DNA from: CAZIVO01 sp964542765
GTDB taxonomy: Bacteria; Planctomycetota; UBA1135; UBA2386
Direction of reading: 5' to 3'
Assembly (NCBI GenBank): GCA_964542765.1
Contig: CAZIVO010000070.1
Span: forward strand, 1-18,908
DNA length: 18,908 nt
This document shows, one piece after another, positions 8,033 to 15,560 of this stretch (positions are counted from its first letter, which is position 1; each line of letters opens with the position of its first letter). The notes beneath the pieces were generated by a model, which saw nothing but the letters and a program-made list of their open reading frames with translations, searched no databases and was not told the origin of the DNA. Position numbers and translations under genes: made by a program.

Positions 8033-9311
8033 GTGCCACTCGTATCTGTCCAAGAATTGATCGATTCCGGTGTCCATTTTGGCCATCAGGCCAGCCGCTG
8101 GAACCCGAAGATGAAGCCATACATCCTTGGCAAGCGGCGCAAGATTCACTTGATCGATCTCCAGCAGACGATCCGCGGTATCTATCAGGCCAGCCACTTT
8201 CTCCGCCATATGGCATCGACGGGTACGCAGATCCTGTTCCTTGGAACAAAGCGTCAGATCAGTGCTGTTGTCGGGGCGCAGGCCGAGCGTTGCGGGATGC
8301 CTGCCGTCACCGAGCGTTGGATCGGTGGGACGCTGACGAATTTCAACACGGTTCGTGATCGCCTCAAGCGGCTCGAGGAAATCGAGGCGATGGAGACCGA
8401 CGGATCGATCGAAAACTACAAGAAGAAGGATCAGGCTTCGCTACGCCGCGAGATGCGTCGTATTCGCCGTAACCTCGAAGGCATTCGCGATCTCCATGGT
8501 TTGCCTTCAGCGATCGTGGTGGTTGACCCGCGCCGTGAAGAGAACTGCATGCGTGAGGCGGTGCGGATGAACGTTCCGGTGATCTGCATTCTCGATACGG
8601 ACTGCGATCCTGATATGGCCGATATCGTGATTCCGGCGAATGATGACGCCATGAGTTCTGTGCAGGTCATCCTGACAAAACTGGCCGATGCCGTCATCGA
8701 AGGTCGCGCGAACATGGATGAGGAGTCGGCTGCAGCGGCTCAACGTCAAGCCCAGGATGATGTCCGGGCTCGCACGGCGCCGGGGCGCGAGGCTCCTTCG
8801 CGACCACAGCGTCGTGGTGGTCGGACGCCGCCTCCAGGCGGTCGTTTGGGTCGTCAGTCGACGGGCCGTTTTGCAGACCGTCGTGGTGGTCATGCCGATT
8901 CGGTGTCCTTCGGAGAGGATCAGAAGACTCCTGAGGGGAAGGCTGAGCCAACGTCCGGCGAGGCCCCTGCACCTGCCGAAGCGGCCGAAGCGCCACCGAT
9001 CGATCCCGCTGAGGCCGGAACTCCAGCACCAGAGGCGACCGAAGCACCGGAGGCGACCGAAGCACCGGAGGCGACCGAGGCACCAGAGGCGACCGAGGCA
9101 CCAGAGGTGACCGAGGCACCAGAGGCGACCGAGGCACCAGAGGCGACCGAGGCACCAGAGGTGACCGAGGCACCAGNNNNNNNNNNNNNNNNNNNNNNNN
9201 NNNNNNNNNNNNNNNNNNNNNNNNNNNNNNNNNNNNNNNNNNNNNNNNNNNNNNNNNNNNNNNNNNNNNNNNNNNNAGGCGACCGAGGAAGACACGCCGA
9301 AGGAGGACTGA
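8033..9311 (+). CDS. rpsB: 30S ribosomal protein S2 (uS2) with long repetitive C-terminal extension
   Basis: uS2 is needed for assembly and function of the small ribosomal subunit. The core (about residues 1-228) is typical: VSVQELIDSGVHFGHQ, GTKRQ, ERWIGGTLTNF, VVVDPRREENCMREA, ILDTDCDPD and VIPANDDA. Most uS2 proteins stop soon after this core. Here an Arg/Gly/Pro-rich segment follows (246-286), then an acidic Ala/Pro/Glu/Thr-rich tail with EATEAP/EVTEAP hexapeptides. A 100-N gap interrupts the repeats. Before the gap the frame matches the start; after it the sensible frame reads ATEEDTPKED and stops with TGA at 9309-9311. The drawn gap puts these out of phase, so its real length is not 100. 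Without the gap the protein exceeds 390 residues. The start is GTG with GAAGGAG upstream. It is the first gene of the rpsB-tsf-pyrH-frr operon. Confidence 0.96.
9032..9287 (+). repeat. 18-bp tandem repeat in rpsB encoding E(A/V)TEAP
   Basis: Eight complete 18-base units (GAGGCGACCGAGGCACCA type) run from 9032 to 9175, coding A, A, A, A, V, A, A, V at the second position. The next unit begins with G at 9176 just before the N run, and the sequence after the gap resumes with AGGCGACCGAG. The junction is therefore in perfect phase with zero or any whole number of missing units. The near-identity of units suggests recent expansion by slippage or unequal recombination. Confidence 0.95.
9177..9276. 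other. Assembly gap (100 N) inside the rpsB repeat array
   Basis: Exactly 100 N, the conventional placeholder for a gap of unknown size. Joining the flanks in repeat phase requires a length that is a multiple of 18, and the reading frame likewise requires a multiple of 3, which 100 is not. The missing DNA is most likely more copies of the same unit. Confidence 0.95.
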
Positions 9312-9422
9312 GGCACGACTGGCTCCGCCGAGGATCAAGGCCGGCGCAGGCCGGATTACCGGGTGGCCTGATGGGTCAGCCCGCGTTCAGATGGAAATAC
9401 GACGATTGAGAGAGTGACGAGC

Positions 9423-10028
9423 ATGGCTGATATCGATGCCAAGACTGTGATGGCGCTCCGCAAGCAAACTGGAGCGCCGATGATGGATTGCAAGGCAGCT
9501 CTGCAGGAAGTGGGCGGTGACGTGGATGCCGCGGTCCAGGCACTGCGTAAGAAGGGACTGCAAACTGCTGATACGAAGGCTGACCGTGATGCTGCGGAGG
9601 GGGCAGTTTTCAGCTATGTCCACCACAATGGCAGGCTCGGGGTTCTGGTCGAGATTGCTTGCGAGACCGATTTCGTTGCTCGCAACGAGGCATTCCAGCA
9701 GTTTGGTAAGGATGTGTGTTTCCATGTTGCCGCAATGAATCCGGAGTCACTGACCCGCGAGGAAGTGAATTCCGATACTCTTGCGAAGGAGCGTGACATC
9801 CTGACCGCGCAGGCGCGGGAAACAATGGAAGGCAAGCCCGATGAGATCATCGAGAAAGCTGTCGAGGGACGTATGAAGAAGTTCTTCGCTGAGCGTTGTC
9901 TGATGGAGCAACCCTTCGTCAAGGATGATGCGGATCGCGACATCGAGACCGTGCGTCGCGAACTCGTCGGTAAGATTGGTGAAAATATTCAGATCAAGCG
10001 CTTCATGCGCTTTGAACTTGGAGGCTGA
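9423..10028 (+). CDS. tsf: Elongation factor Ts, short form
   Basis: EF-Ts exchanges GDP for GTP on EF-Tu in the cytoplasm. The 201-residue protein has the N-terminal UBA-like region with KQTGAPMMDCKAAL (14-27), the highly conserved CETDFVARNEAF (80-91), and the family C-terminal end IGENIQIKRFMRFELGG. At about 200 residues it is nearer the compact form, as in Thermus, than the roughly 280-residue E. coli protein, and it seems to have a reduced core region. I chose ATG at 9423 because the family starts with MA; an in-frame GTG at 9414 would add three residues. It lies 111 bases after rpsB, with no convincing terminator between, so cotranscription is expected. Confidence 0.96.
   Translation: MADIDAKTVMALRKQTGAPMMDCKAALQEVGGDVDAAVQALRKKGLQTADTKADRDAAEGAVFSYVHHNGRLGVLVEIACETDFVARNEAFQQFGKDVCFHVAAMNPESLTREEVNSDTLAKERDILTAQARETMEGKPDEIIEKAVEGRMKKFFAERCLMEQPFVKDDADRDIETVRRELVGKIGENIQIKRFMRFELGG
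10020..10024 (+). promoter_or_regulatory. Ribosome-binding site that fixes the pyrH TTG start
   Basis: GGAGG lies within the last codons of tsf, 8 bases before TTG at 10033. No ATG or GTG is available at this position in the pyrH frame, so this site is the main evidence for the TTG start. It also suggests that pyrH translation is coupled to tsf. Confidence 0.75.
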
Positions 10029-10032
10029 CGTT

Positions 10033-10752
10033 TTGGCCGATCGGCCGATTGCCCGAACCCTGCTGAAAATCAGTGGCGAGAGCTTGGCTCCGGCCGGGGA
10101 GTTTGGCGTTGATCCCGAGATGGCGTCGCGCGTCGCCGAGGAGATCGCCGCGGCGCATCGTCACGAGGTCCAGCTCGCCGTGGTCGTGGGAGCGGGCAAT
10201 CTGGTGCGGGGAGCTTGTTTTGCCGAACGTGGCACGAATCGGGCGACTGCGGACCAGATGGGAATGCTTGGTACGGCCATCAACACCCTTGCGTTGCAGG
10301 ATGCGCTCGAGCGTGTAGGCGTTGAGACGCGTGCGGCATCGGCCATGGAGATGAAGACCTTCATGGAGCCATACATCAGGCGTCGGGCCATTCGTCACCT
10401 GGAGAAGGGGCGGGTTGTATTGCTCGCTGGTGGCACCGGGAATCCTTATTTTACGACCGATACGGCGGCGGCTTTGCGAGCGACGGAACTCGGAGTTGAT
10501 GCGATTTTGAAAGCGACGAAGGTTGACGGTATCTATACCGCCGATCCGAAGTTAGACCCCGATGCGGTCAGGCTCGAGCGGTTGACTTTCCAGGAGGCCC
10601 TCAACAAGAATCTGGGAATCATGGATCGCACAGCCTTCACCTTGTGCATGGAGAACCGCATGCCGATCATGGTGTTTGATATGTTCGAGGCTGGGAATAT
10701 GGCCCGTGCAGTTGCGGGCGAAGAAATTGGCACATGGGTGGTTCCGGAGTAG
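10033..10752 (+). CDS. pyrH: Uridylate kinase (UMP kinase)
   Basis: PyrH phosphorylates UMP to UDP with ATP in pyrimidine nucleotide synthesis and belongs to the amino acid kinase family. From the TTG at 10033 it is 239 residues, the normal length. Family motifs are LKISGES near the N-terminus, VVVGAGNLVRG (where GGGN is more usual), RATADQMGMLGTAINTLALQ for UMP and hexamer contacts, LLAGGTGNPYFTTDTAAALR, and TKVDGIYTADP. An upstream in-frame start within tsf would give an unlikely N-terminal extension, whereas TTG with GGAGG 8 bases upstream fits the family's beginning. Only four bases separate it from the tsf stop. The tsf-pyrH-frr order is widely conserved in bacteria. Confidence 0.96.
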   Translation: MADRPIARTLLKISGESLAPAGEFGVDPEMASRVAEEIAAAHRHEVQLAVVVGAGNLVRGACFAERGTNRATADQMGMLGTAINTLALQDALERVGVETRAASAMEMKTFMEPYIRRRAIRHLEKGRVVLLAGGTGNPYFTTDTAAALRATELGVDAILKATKVDGIYTADPKLDPDAVRLERLTFQEALNKNLGIMDRTAFTLCMENRMPIMVFDMFEAGNMARAVAGEEIGTWVVPE

Positions 10753-10786
10753 GGACCGCAGGTGCTATACGGATAGTGAGGAGAGG

Positions 10787-11353
10787 ATGACGCCAAACGT
10801 GAGCAAGCCGCTTGAAGGGTTCAATGAAAAGGCCGAAAAGACGGTCGGTCACCTCGTTGGTCAACTCAGAACGATCCGGACCGGGCGAGCGTCGCCGGCC
10901 TTGGTCGACACCCTCCGTGTCGACTACTACGGCACGATGACTCCGATCAATCAACTGGCACATATTTCCGTGCCGGAGCCTCGCCAGTTGATCATCAAGC
11001 CGTTTGACGTGGGCGTTCTCAAGGAACTTGAGCGTGCTATTCTCGGGTCGGACCTCGGGTTGACGCCCACCTCGGACGGAAAACTCCTGCGGCTGACCAT
11101 GCCGCCGTTGTCGGAAGAGCAGCGCAAAAAGCTGGTCCAGAAGGTCAAGGAAATGGCGGAGCAGTCTCGGGTCGCGTTGCGAAACGAACGCCGTGAAGCC
11201 AACAAACAAGGGGATCAGGCCGAGAAGGATAGCGACTTGACCAAGGACCAGAATCGGGATCTCCACGACGAGATCCAGGCAGCCTTGAAGAAGGCTGAGG
11301 CGGAGGTGGATGAGATCCTCGTGAAGAAGACGGAAGAGATCCTTGAGGACTGA
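10787..11353 (+). CDS. frr: Ribosome recycling factor
   Basis: RRF acts with EF-G to split post-termination ribosomes. The protein has 188 residues, close to the usual 185, with the signature RTGRAS (31-36), then VDYYGTMTPINQLA, the SVPEPRQLIIKPFD strand region, and MPPLSEEQRKKLVQKVKEMAEQ leading into the long C-terminal helices. Start ATG at 10787 is preceded closely by AGGAGAGG; GTG at 10799 is a less likely alternative. It is 34 bases after pyrH and is probably the last gene of the operon, since a plausible terminator follows at 11453. Confidence 0.96.
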   Translation: MTPNVSKPLEGFNEKAEKTVGHLVGQLRTIRTGRASPALVDTLRVDYYGTMTPINQLAHISVPEPRQLIIKPFDVGVLKELERAILGSDLGLTPTSDGKLLRLTMPPLSEEQRKKLVQKVKEMAEQSRVALRNERREANKQGDQAEKDSDLTKDQNRDLHDEIQAALKKAEAEVDEILVKKTEEILED

Positions 11354-11452
11354 TCCGCTACGTCATCCGTCCATTGTGACTCCGGTCGGTGAGAAAACCC
11401 CAGGCGATGCTTGCGGGACTTGCAGTGGGAGTGTTCATTTACCCGGATCCGG

Positions 11453-11490
11453 CCCGGAAACTGCTGTTTTGGCGGTTATGACGGGTTTTT
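11453..11490 (+). terminator. Possible intrinsic terminator after frr
   Basis: An outer stem CCCG (11453-11456) with CGGG (11482-11485) encloses an inner stem AACTGC (11459-11464) with GCGGTT (11472-11477, one G-U pair) and a 7-base loop; five T follow (11486-11490). The internal loop of 2 and 4 bases weakens it. Position at the end of the rpsB-frr operon and before a tRNA gene supports the call, but the structure is imperfect. It leaves only 19 bases before the tRNA, where I see no clear promoter. Confidence 0.4.
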
Positions 11491-11509
11491 CAAGCGACTG
11501 CAAACATCC

Positions 11510-11584
11510 GGGGGCGTAGCTCAGTGGTAGAGCATCGGCCTTTTAAGCCGCTGGTCGAAGGTTCGAGTCCTTCCGCCCTCACCA
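11510..11584 (+). tRNA. tRNA-Lys (anticodon UUU)
   Basis: The cloverleaf is complete and CCA is encoded. Acceptor strands are GGGGGCG and CGCCCTC (one G-U pair at 2-71), the D-arm is GCTC-AGTGGTA-GAGC, the anticodon loop is CTTTTAA with TTT at 11542-11544, the variable loop is TGGTC, and the T-arm is GAAGG-TTCGAGT-CCTTC. The anticodon stem (TCGGC with GCCGC) ends in a U-C mismatch at 27-43. It should read AAA and, with usual U34 modification, AAG. It lies between frr and a Trm112-like gene. Confidence 0.95.
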
Positions 11585-11596
11585 TTATTGTCTTTA

Positions 11597-11620
11597 ATCA
11601 TTCATCATCCATCATTCATC
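11597..11620 (+). repeat. Short direct repeat before the Trm112-like gene
   Basis: The 10-base word ATCATTCATC occurs at 11597-11606 and again at 11611-11620, separated by 4 bases, in an AT-rich spacer between the tRNA and the next start codon. It occupies the place where a ribosome-binding site would be expected and contains no purine-rich site. Whether it has a function is unknown. Confidence 0.5.
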
Positions 11621-11624
11621 TCTG

Positions 11625-11900
11625 ATGCCTATCGAAGCTGATTTTCTCCGACTTCTCGTTTGCCCCCAGTCGCATGATCCCTTGCGGATGGCAAGCGAGG
11701 AAGAGCTAGGGCGAGTGAACCGTTCGATCAGAGCGGGCACCGCTCGGAATCGCGCTGGTGATACGGTGGAGGGCGAGATAGAGGAAGGACTGGTTGCCGA
11801 GAGTGGAGGCTTCGTTTATCCCGTTTCTGAGGGTATTCCGAATCTTCTGGTCGAGGAAGCGATTGATCTGAGCCCGGCGCAATCCGGGGAAGGGGCCTAG
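11625..11900 (+). CDS. Trm112/UPF0434 (YcaR)-like small protein
   Basis: A 91-residue protein with the family layout: LRLLVCPQSHDPL at the N-terminus and GGFVYPVSEGIPNLLVEEA at the C-terminus, linked by a charged helical segment (about 24-55). Bacterial Trm112-like proteins are small, often zinc-binding, and in eukaryotes and archaea the homolog activates methyltransferases; the bacterial role is poorly known. Only one Cys is present (CPQS instead of CPxC, and no second pair), so this form probably binds no zinc, as in many bacterial members. ATG at 11625 lacks a purine-rich ribosome-binding site. The stop overlaps the GTG of the next gene by one base (TAGTG), so the two are probably cotranslated. 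Confidence 0.85.
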   Translation: MPIEADFLRLLVCPQSHDPLRMASEEELGRVNRSIRAGTARNRAGDTVEGEIEEGLVAESGGFVYPVSEGIPNLLVEEAIDLSPAQSGEGA

Positions 11901-14778
11901 TGACAGCCACGAATAACGTCGAGAAGTCTCCAGCCGCGACCGAGTACTCGGGCGGCTTCGGTTGGTTTCGCAAATATCAAAAGGTGATCCTCTACACAGC
12001 GGGCATCTTCACTCTGTTCACATTCTCCATCACCGGTGCCGTCTACGGTTTGTTTGGCAAGATCTTTGCCCCTCCTTTCCGAGGAGCGGAGATGACGGTC
12101 AGTGGTCGTGTTGTGAAAGTCACGCGCGAGGACACGGACCTTGTTCAAGCTCTTTCGCGCTGGGGTGTGGGGACAATCGTTGCCTTGCCCGCTATTGCCT
12201 CGGGAGACTCTGATCAAAATCTGCCAGAGCGATATGCGGCCTTGCGTCGGCTGGCTATCGAATTCGGCATCGAAGTATCGGACCAAGATGTCACGCTTGC
12301 GATCGAACAGGGCCTCAAGATTTTCAGGAAGGTTGCGCAGTCGCCGGATGCGACGGCTAAAGAATTTGCGCGTGCACAGCGGGCATCATCTCTGACGGAT
12401 TTCGAGATCAGGGTCAGGGAGGCTTTGCGGATAGGCACCTTCTTGCGCTTGCAGGCGCTAGGAGCGGATACCACGGACGCTGCTCTTGCGGACAAGATGA
12501 TCCGCGATAACAAGTTGCGGACTTTCCGGGTCGCGGTCTACGACAAGAGTGCCAAGGCCGATGAGTTGGAGAAGGAAGGTATCACGGACGAGGTCCTCCA
12601 GAAGTGGCTCGCTGGTCTTGATGATGAGAAGAAGCTCGAACTCGACCTTTCGGAGCCCAACAAGGTTTCGTTGAGCGCTATAGGTTTGGTCTTCGACCAT
12701 TTTGAAGCGGCGAACTTTGCCGAAGCTCTCGAGGGCAAGGAATTTGGTGAGGAGGAGTTGCGGCAGGAATACGACATCCGCAAGGAAGCGTATTTCAAGA
12801 AGCCGGAGACTCCCAAGGACTCCCCGGAAGCCAAGGAAGAAGGCGAGGCTGCGGGCGGTAAGTCTGGCGAGTCAACCGAAGGTGGTAAGGAAGGCAAGCC
12901 CGATGAGTCAGAAGGGTCTGACAAGGGCCAGCCGGAAACCGGTGACGCGTTAGACAAAAATTCTGCCAGCCAAAAGAAGGACGACGGGTTGGGCGGAAAG
13001 GGTGGCCCTTACGCGCCTGATCTCCAGTCGGGCGAGGCCCAGTCGGGCGAGGCCCAGTCGGGCGAGGCTCAGTCGGGCGAGGCCCAGTCGGGCGAGGCCC
13101 AGTCGGGCGAGGCCCAGTCGGGCGAGGCCCAGTCGGGCGNNNNNNNNNNNNNNNNNNNNNNNNNNNNNNNNNNNNNNNNNNNNNNNNNNNNNNNNNNNNN
13201 NNNNNNNNNNNNNNNNNNNNNNNNNNNNNNNNNNNNNNNCAGTCGGGCGAGGCTCAGTCGGGCGAAGGGGCTGTCATCGGTCCGTCGCTACCGGAGACCG
13301 GGGAAGTCCAAGATCCATACGTTCCTTTCGAGGAGGTCAAGGATCGTCTGCTGAAGATGTTGCAGGCCGAGGCCGTCCTCAACCATGTTCGGAACCAGAA
13401 GATCCAGCCGCTCATGGCCGCGCATGTTGCCGGGCAGGTAGACAAGCGCAACGCCGTGTCAATCGAGTTGTCCGATGCCAGGAAGGCCTTGGCGGATGCC
13501 GAAAAAGAAGCCGCCGAGGATGGCGATGACGAGGAATTGAAGGAAGCGGTCGAGACGGCGAAGAAGTCTGTCGAAGGCAAGGAAGAGGCCCTTGAAGCCG
13601 CCGAGGATGCACTCGATGAGCAGCGTCGAACTTTCGATTTTGTCGCGGCAGTCCGCAAGATCCTGGGCGAGCGAGAGAGCTTGAAGCATCACATCATCGA
13701 AGAACCAACCGATGCTGATGGTCTCAAGGAACTCGGTCTCCTGGGCACCTGGAGGGACACCTTCAATGCGACCAGCATGGAAGAAGACGGAGACGTTTCG
13801 ACGCAGATCCAAACCTCGGACAAGGCGAGTTTCCATTTTCAGGTTCCGCGGATCGCCAAGAACCCACTGAAGGGGCTCGATGACATCAGAGACAAGGCCT
13901 CCGAGGCCTACTTCGCTGAGAAGGCGGACGATGCCGCTGCGGTGGCCAAGAAGAAGTTCGAAGAGGTGATGGATGAACTTGCCCGCGATCTCATCAAGGA
14001 GAAACTCGCCGAGCTCGAGGGCAGCAAGAAGTCAAAGGTCGATGAGCGTTTCTCTGTGTGGGAGAAGAAGGTCAATGCGGATCTCGATAAAGCGGTTGCG
14101 ACGCGTGATAGCACTGGTAACCCCAACTCGACAGCATGGAAGGTTTGGGACAAGGAGGTCGAGAAGTATCAGGCGCAGTTAGACAAGAAGGATGAGCAGC
14201 GCAAAGAGATCGAGGATGTCGTCGGCAAGGAGGCCGAGGAAGAAACCGATTCGGAACTGGCCAAGGTTCGCGCTGACGTGCTTGACCAAGCTGGCGAAAG
14301 AGCTGGTTTCGCTACCAAGGTGGTCGGGCCCTATCTTGAGAATCTCAGTTCGCAGCCTCGCTTCGCGGAGCGCCGGTCTGGAATCGAGCGTGCAGTGTTC
14401 GGCCAGGGATCGAGCGCTCTTGAATTGAAGAAGGGCGAGGCTACCGAGATCGTGGATGACGAGAGTGCCCGAGTCGTTTACCTGGCAGTTTCTGAAGCCA
14501 TCGAGGAAGCTACTCTGAAGGATCTTTCGCGGCGACAGTTCCTGCAGGCTAGAGACTCCTTCGTCCAGAATCGTCTGACGGAGATCATTCAGCAGTCATT
14601 CACGATTGACGCACTCGAGACGCGCTTCCAGTACAGGCGTGAGACCGCTTCCGAGGAGCGGGAGAAGTTAGAGGGGGATCCTGGCGATGGGCCTTCCGCA
14701 CCCGAAGAGGGCGAGGCGGGAGCCGGCGAGGACGGCGCTGGCGAGGACGGCGCCGGCGAGGCCAAGAAGAGGCCGTAG
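11900..14778 (+). CDS. SurA/PpiD-like membrane-anchored folding factor with (QSGEA)n insert, interrupted by an assembly gap
   Basis: One gene of roughly 960 residues or more, split by 100 N. It starts at GTG (11900) with GGGAAGGGG upstream. A cytoplasmic N-terminus (WFRKYQKVI) leads into a membrane helix (about 28-51), then a helical SurA-N-like region (EFGIEVSDQDVTLAI and EELRQEYDIRKEAYF). After a charged low-complexity stretch and the repeats comes YVPFEEVKDRLLKMLQAEAV, typical of PpiD-type chaperones, then long coiled coils (rich in AEKEAAED and EALEAAEDALDEQ) and a late segment KKGEATEIVDDESARVVYLAV resembling the end of a parvulin-type fold. I see no intact PPIase active site, so chaperone activity without isomerase activity is likely but inferred. 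The C-terminus is a disordered GEDGA-repeat tail. Frames before and after the gap match if the missing length is 5+15n bases. It converges with the methyltransferase gene, 15 bases apart. Confidence 0.75.
13025..13266 (+). repeat. 15-bp tandem repeat encoding QSGEA
   Basis: Seven complete 15-base units (CAGTCGGGCGAGGCC, occasionally ending GCT) run from 13025 to 13129, followed by ten bases of the next unit before the N run. After the gap two more units follow (13240-13266, the last reading QSGEG). The unit identity is nearly perfect at DNA level, so the array is young or homogenised, and it encodes a flexible acidic linker. Confidence 0.95.
13140..13239. other. Assembly gap (100 N) inside the QSGEA array
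   Basis: Exactly 100 N, so a placeholder of unknown size. The left flank ends after CAGTCGGGCG and the right flank begins with CAGTCGGGCG; repeat phase requires a true length of 5 plus a multiple of 15 bases. The same length class restores the reading frame, which the drawn 100 does not. Confidence 0.95.
14710..14763 (+). repeat. 15-bp repeat encoding GE(D/A)GA at the C-terminus
   Basis: Three 15-base units, GGCGAGGCGGGAGCC then two of GGCGAGGACGGCGCY, and a partial fourth code for GEAGA-GEDGA-GEDGA-GEA just before KKRP and the stop. The period matches that of the QSGEA array in the same gene and both contain GGCGAGG. Confidence 0.85.
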
Positions 14779-14793
14779 CCTCCAGAATCTCCA

Positions 14794-15552
14794 TCACCCC
14801 TTTGTTTTCTGAGCGCGTGCGATCGCGATCAGTGAGTGCCCGAATGGGAAGTTCATGTGGCGTAGTAGCCACCTCTCACCGCTCATGATGGCGGTGAAGA
14901 TGTCGTTGATGGGTTTGAAGAACTGATGGGTGAGGTTGGTCTGTTCGTCAGGCAGACCGAGGAGGGCTTCCTTGAGTTTGAGAACCAGGACGACTGGCAG
15001 GATCAGGGGGAAGAGGAAGGTGTTGAAATATGTTGCCTTGGCGGGTGTGAGGCCGGCTTTCTCTATCACGTTGCATAGTTGGCCACGGGTGTAGCGGCGT
15101 TGGTGGTGAACCAGACGGTCATTTTGAGAGAAGAGGAATTGATACGCCGGGACCGAAAGGAACACGATGCCATCGGGTTTGACCACTCGCTGGACTTCTC
15201 GCAATACGGCGGTGTCATCAGGGATGTGCTCGATGACATCGAACAGGGCTATGAGGTCGAAGGAATTGTCCGCGAAGGGTAGTGCATCGCCTGATCCAAC
15301 CGCCATTTGTGGGAAGCCTCGGCTGTAGCAATATCGCATGCAGTCGTCGGCGATGTCGATTCCTGTGACTGTGCCGAACTGTGCTAACGGACTGAGCATG
15401 CCCCCGGTACCACAGCCTATCTCGAGGATATTCAGATCCTTCTGGTTGTTCAGGTGCTTCCCGATCTGGTCGAAGAAGATGCTCCTGCGCCCCTTGAACC
15501 AGAAGTGGTTCTCCTCAAGTTCGGCGAATTGTTCGTAGACGCAGATTTCCAC
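14794..15552 (-). CDS. Class I SAM-dependent methyltransferase
   Basis: A 252-residue methyltransferase. Motif I is ILEIGCGTGGM (42-52), the acidic residue of strand 2 is in GIDIADD (64-70), then GDALPFADNSFDLI (88-101), DVIEHIPDD and VVKPDGIVFLSVPAY. After the catalytic fold a very hydrophobic segment (FLFPLILPVVLVLKL, 179-193) suggests membrane association, common in methyltransferases that act on lipid-linked glycans. Acceptor unknown. It is the last of four minus-strand genes, 8 bases after the other methyltransferase, so cotranscription is likely. The N-terminal EENHFWFKGRR motif is typical of this subfamily in polysaccharide loci. Confidence 0.9.
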   Translation of the reverse strand: MEICVYEQFAELEENHFWFKGRRSIFFDQIGKHLNNQKDLNILEIGCGTGGMLSPLAQFGTVTGIDIADDCMRYCYSRGFPQMAVGSGDALPFADNSFDLIALFDVIEHIPDDTAVLREVQRVVKPDGIVFLSVPAYQFLFSQNDRLVHHQRRYTRGQLCNVIEKAGLTPAKATYFNTFLFPLILPVVLVLKLKEALLGLPDEQTNLTHQFFKPINDIFTAIMSGERWLLRHMNFPFGHSLIAIARAQKTKG

Positions 15553-15560
15553 GGTGATAC

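Noticed and set aside
9032..9287. Array considered as CRISPR or as a DNA-level repeat region
   Set aside because: Units are contiguous without spacers and keep one reading frame, so this is a coding tandem repeat; the same holds for 13025-13266.
9339..9354. GGCCGG direct repeats between rpsB and tsf as a terminator
   Set aside because: The possible stem is only about 4 bp and no T-run follows; cotranscription of rpsB and tsf is more likely.
9312..9409. Apparent continuation of rpsB beyond 9311
   Set aside because: It arises only because the 100-N placeholder shifts the frame. The repeat frame itself gives TGA at 9309-9311, and the continued frame has no S2-like or repeat character.
9925..10032. 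Upstream extension of pyrH into tsf
   Set aside because: The extra residues overlap tsf and are absent from the PyrH family; GGAGG plus TTG at 10033 explains the start.
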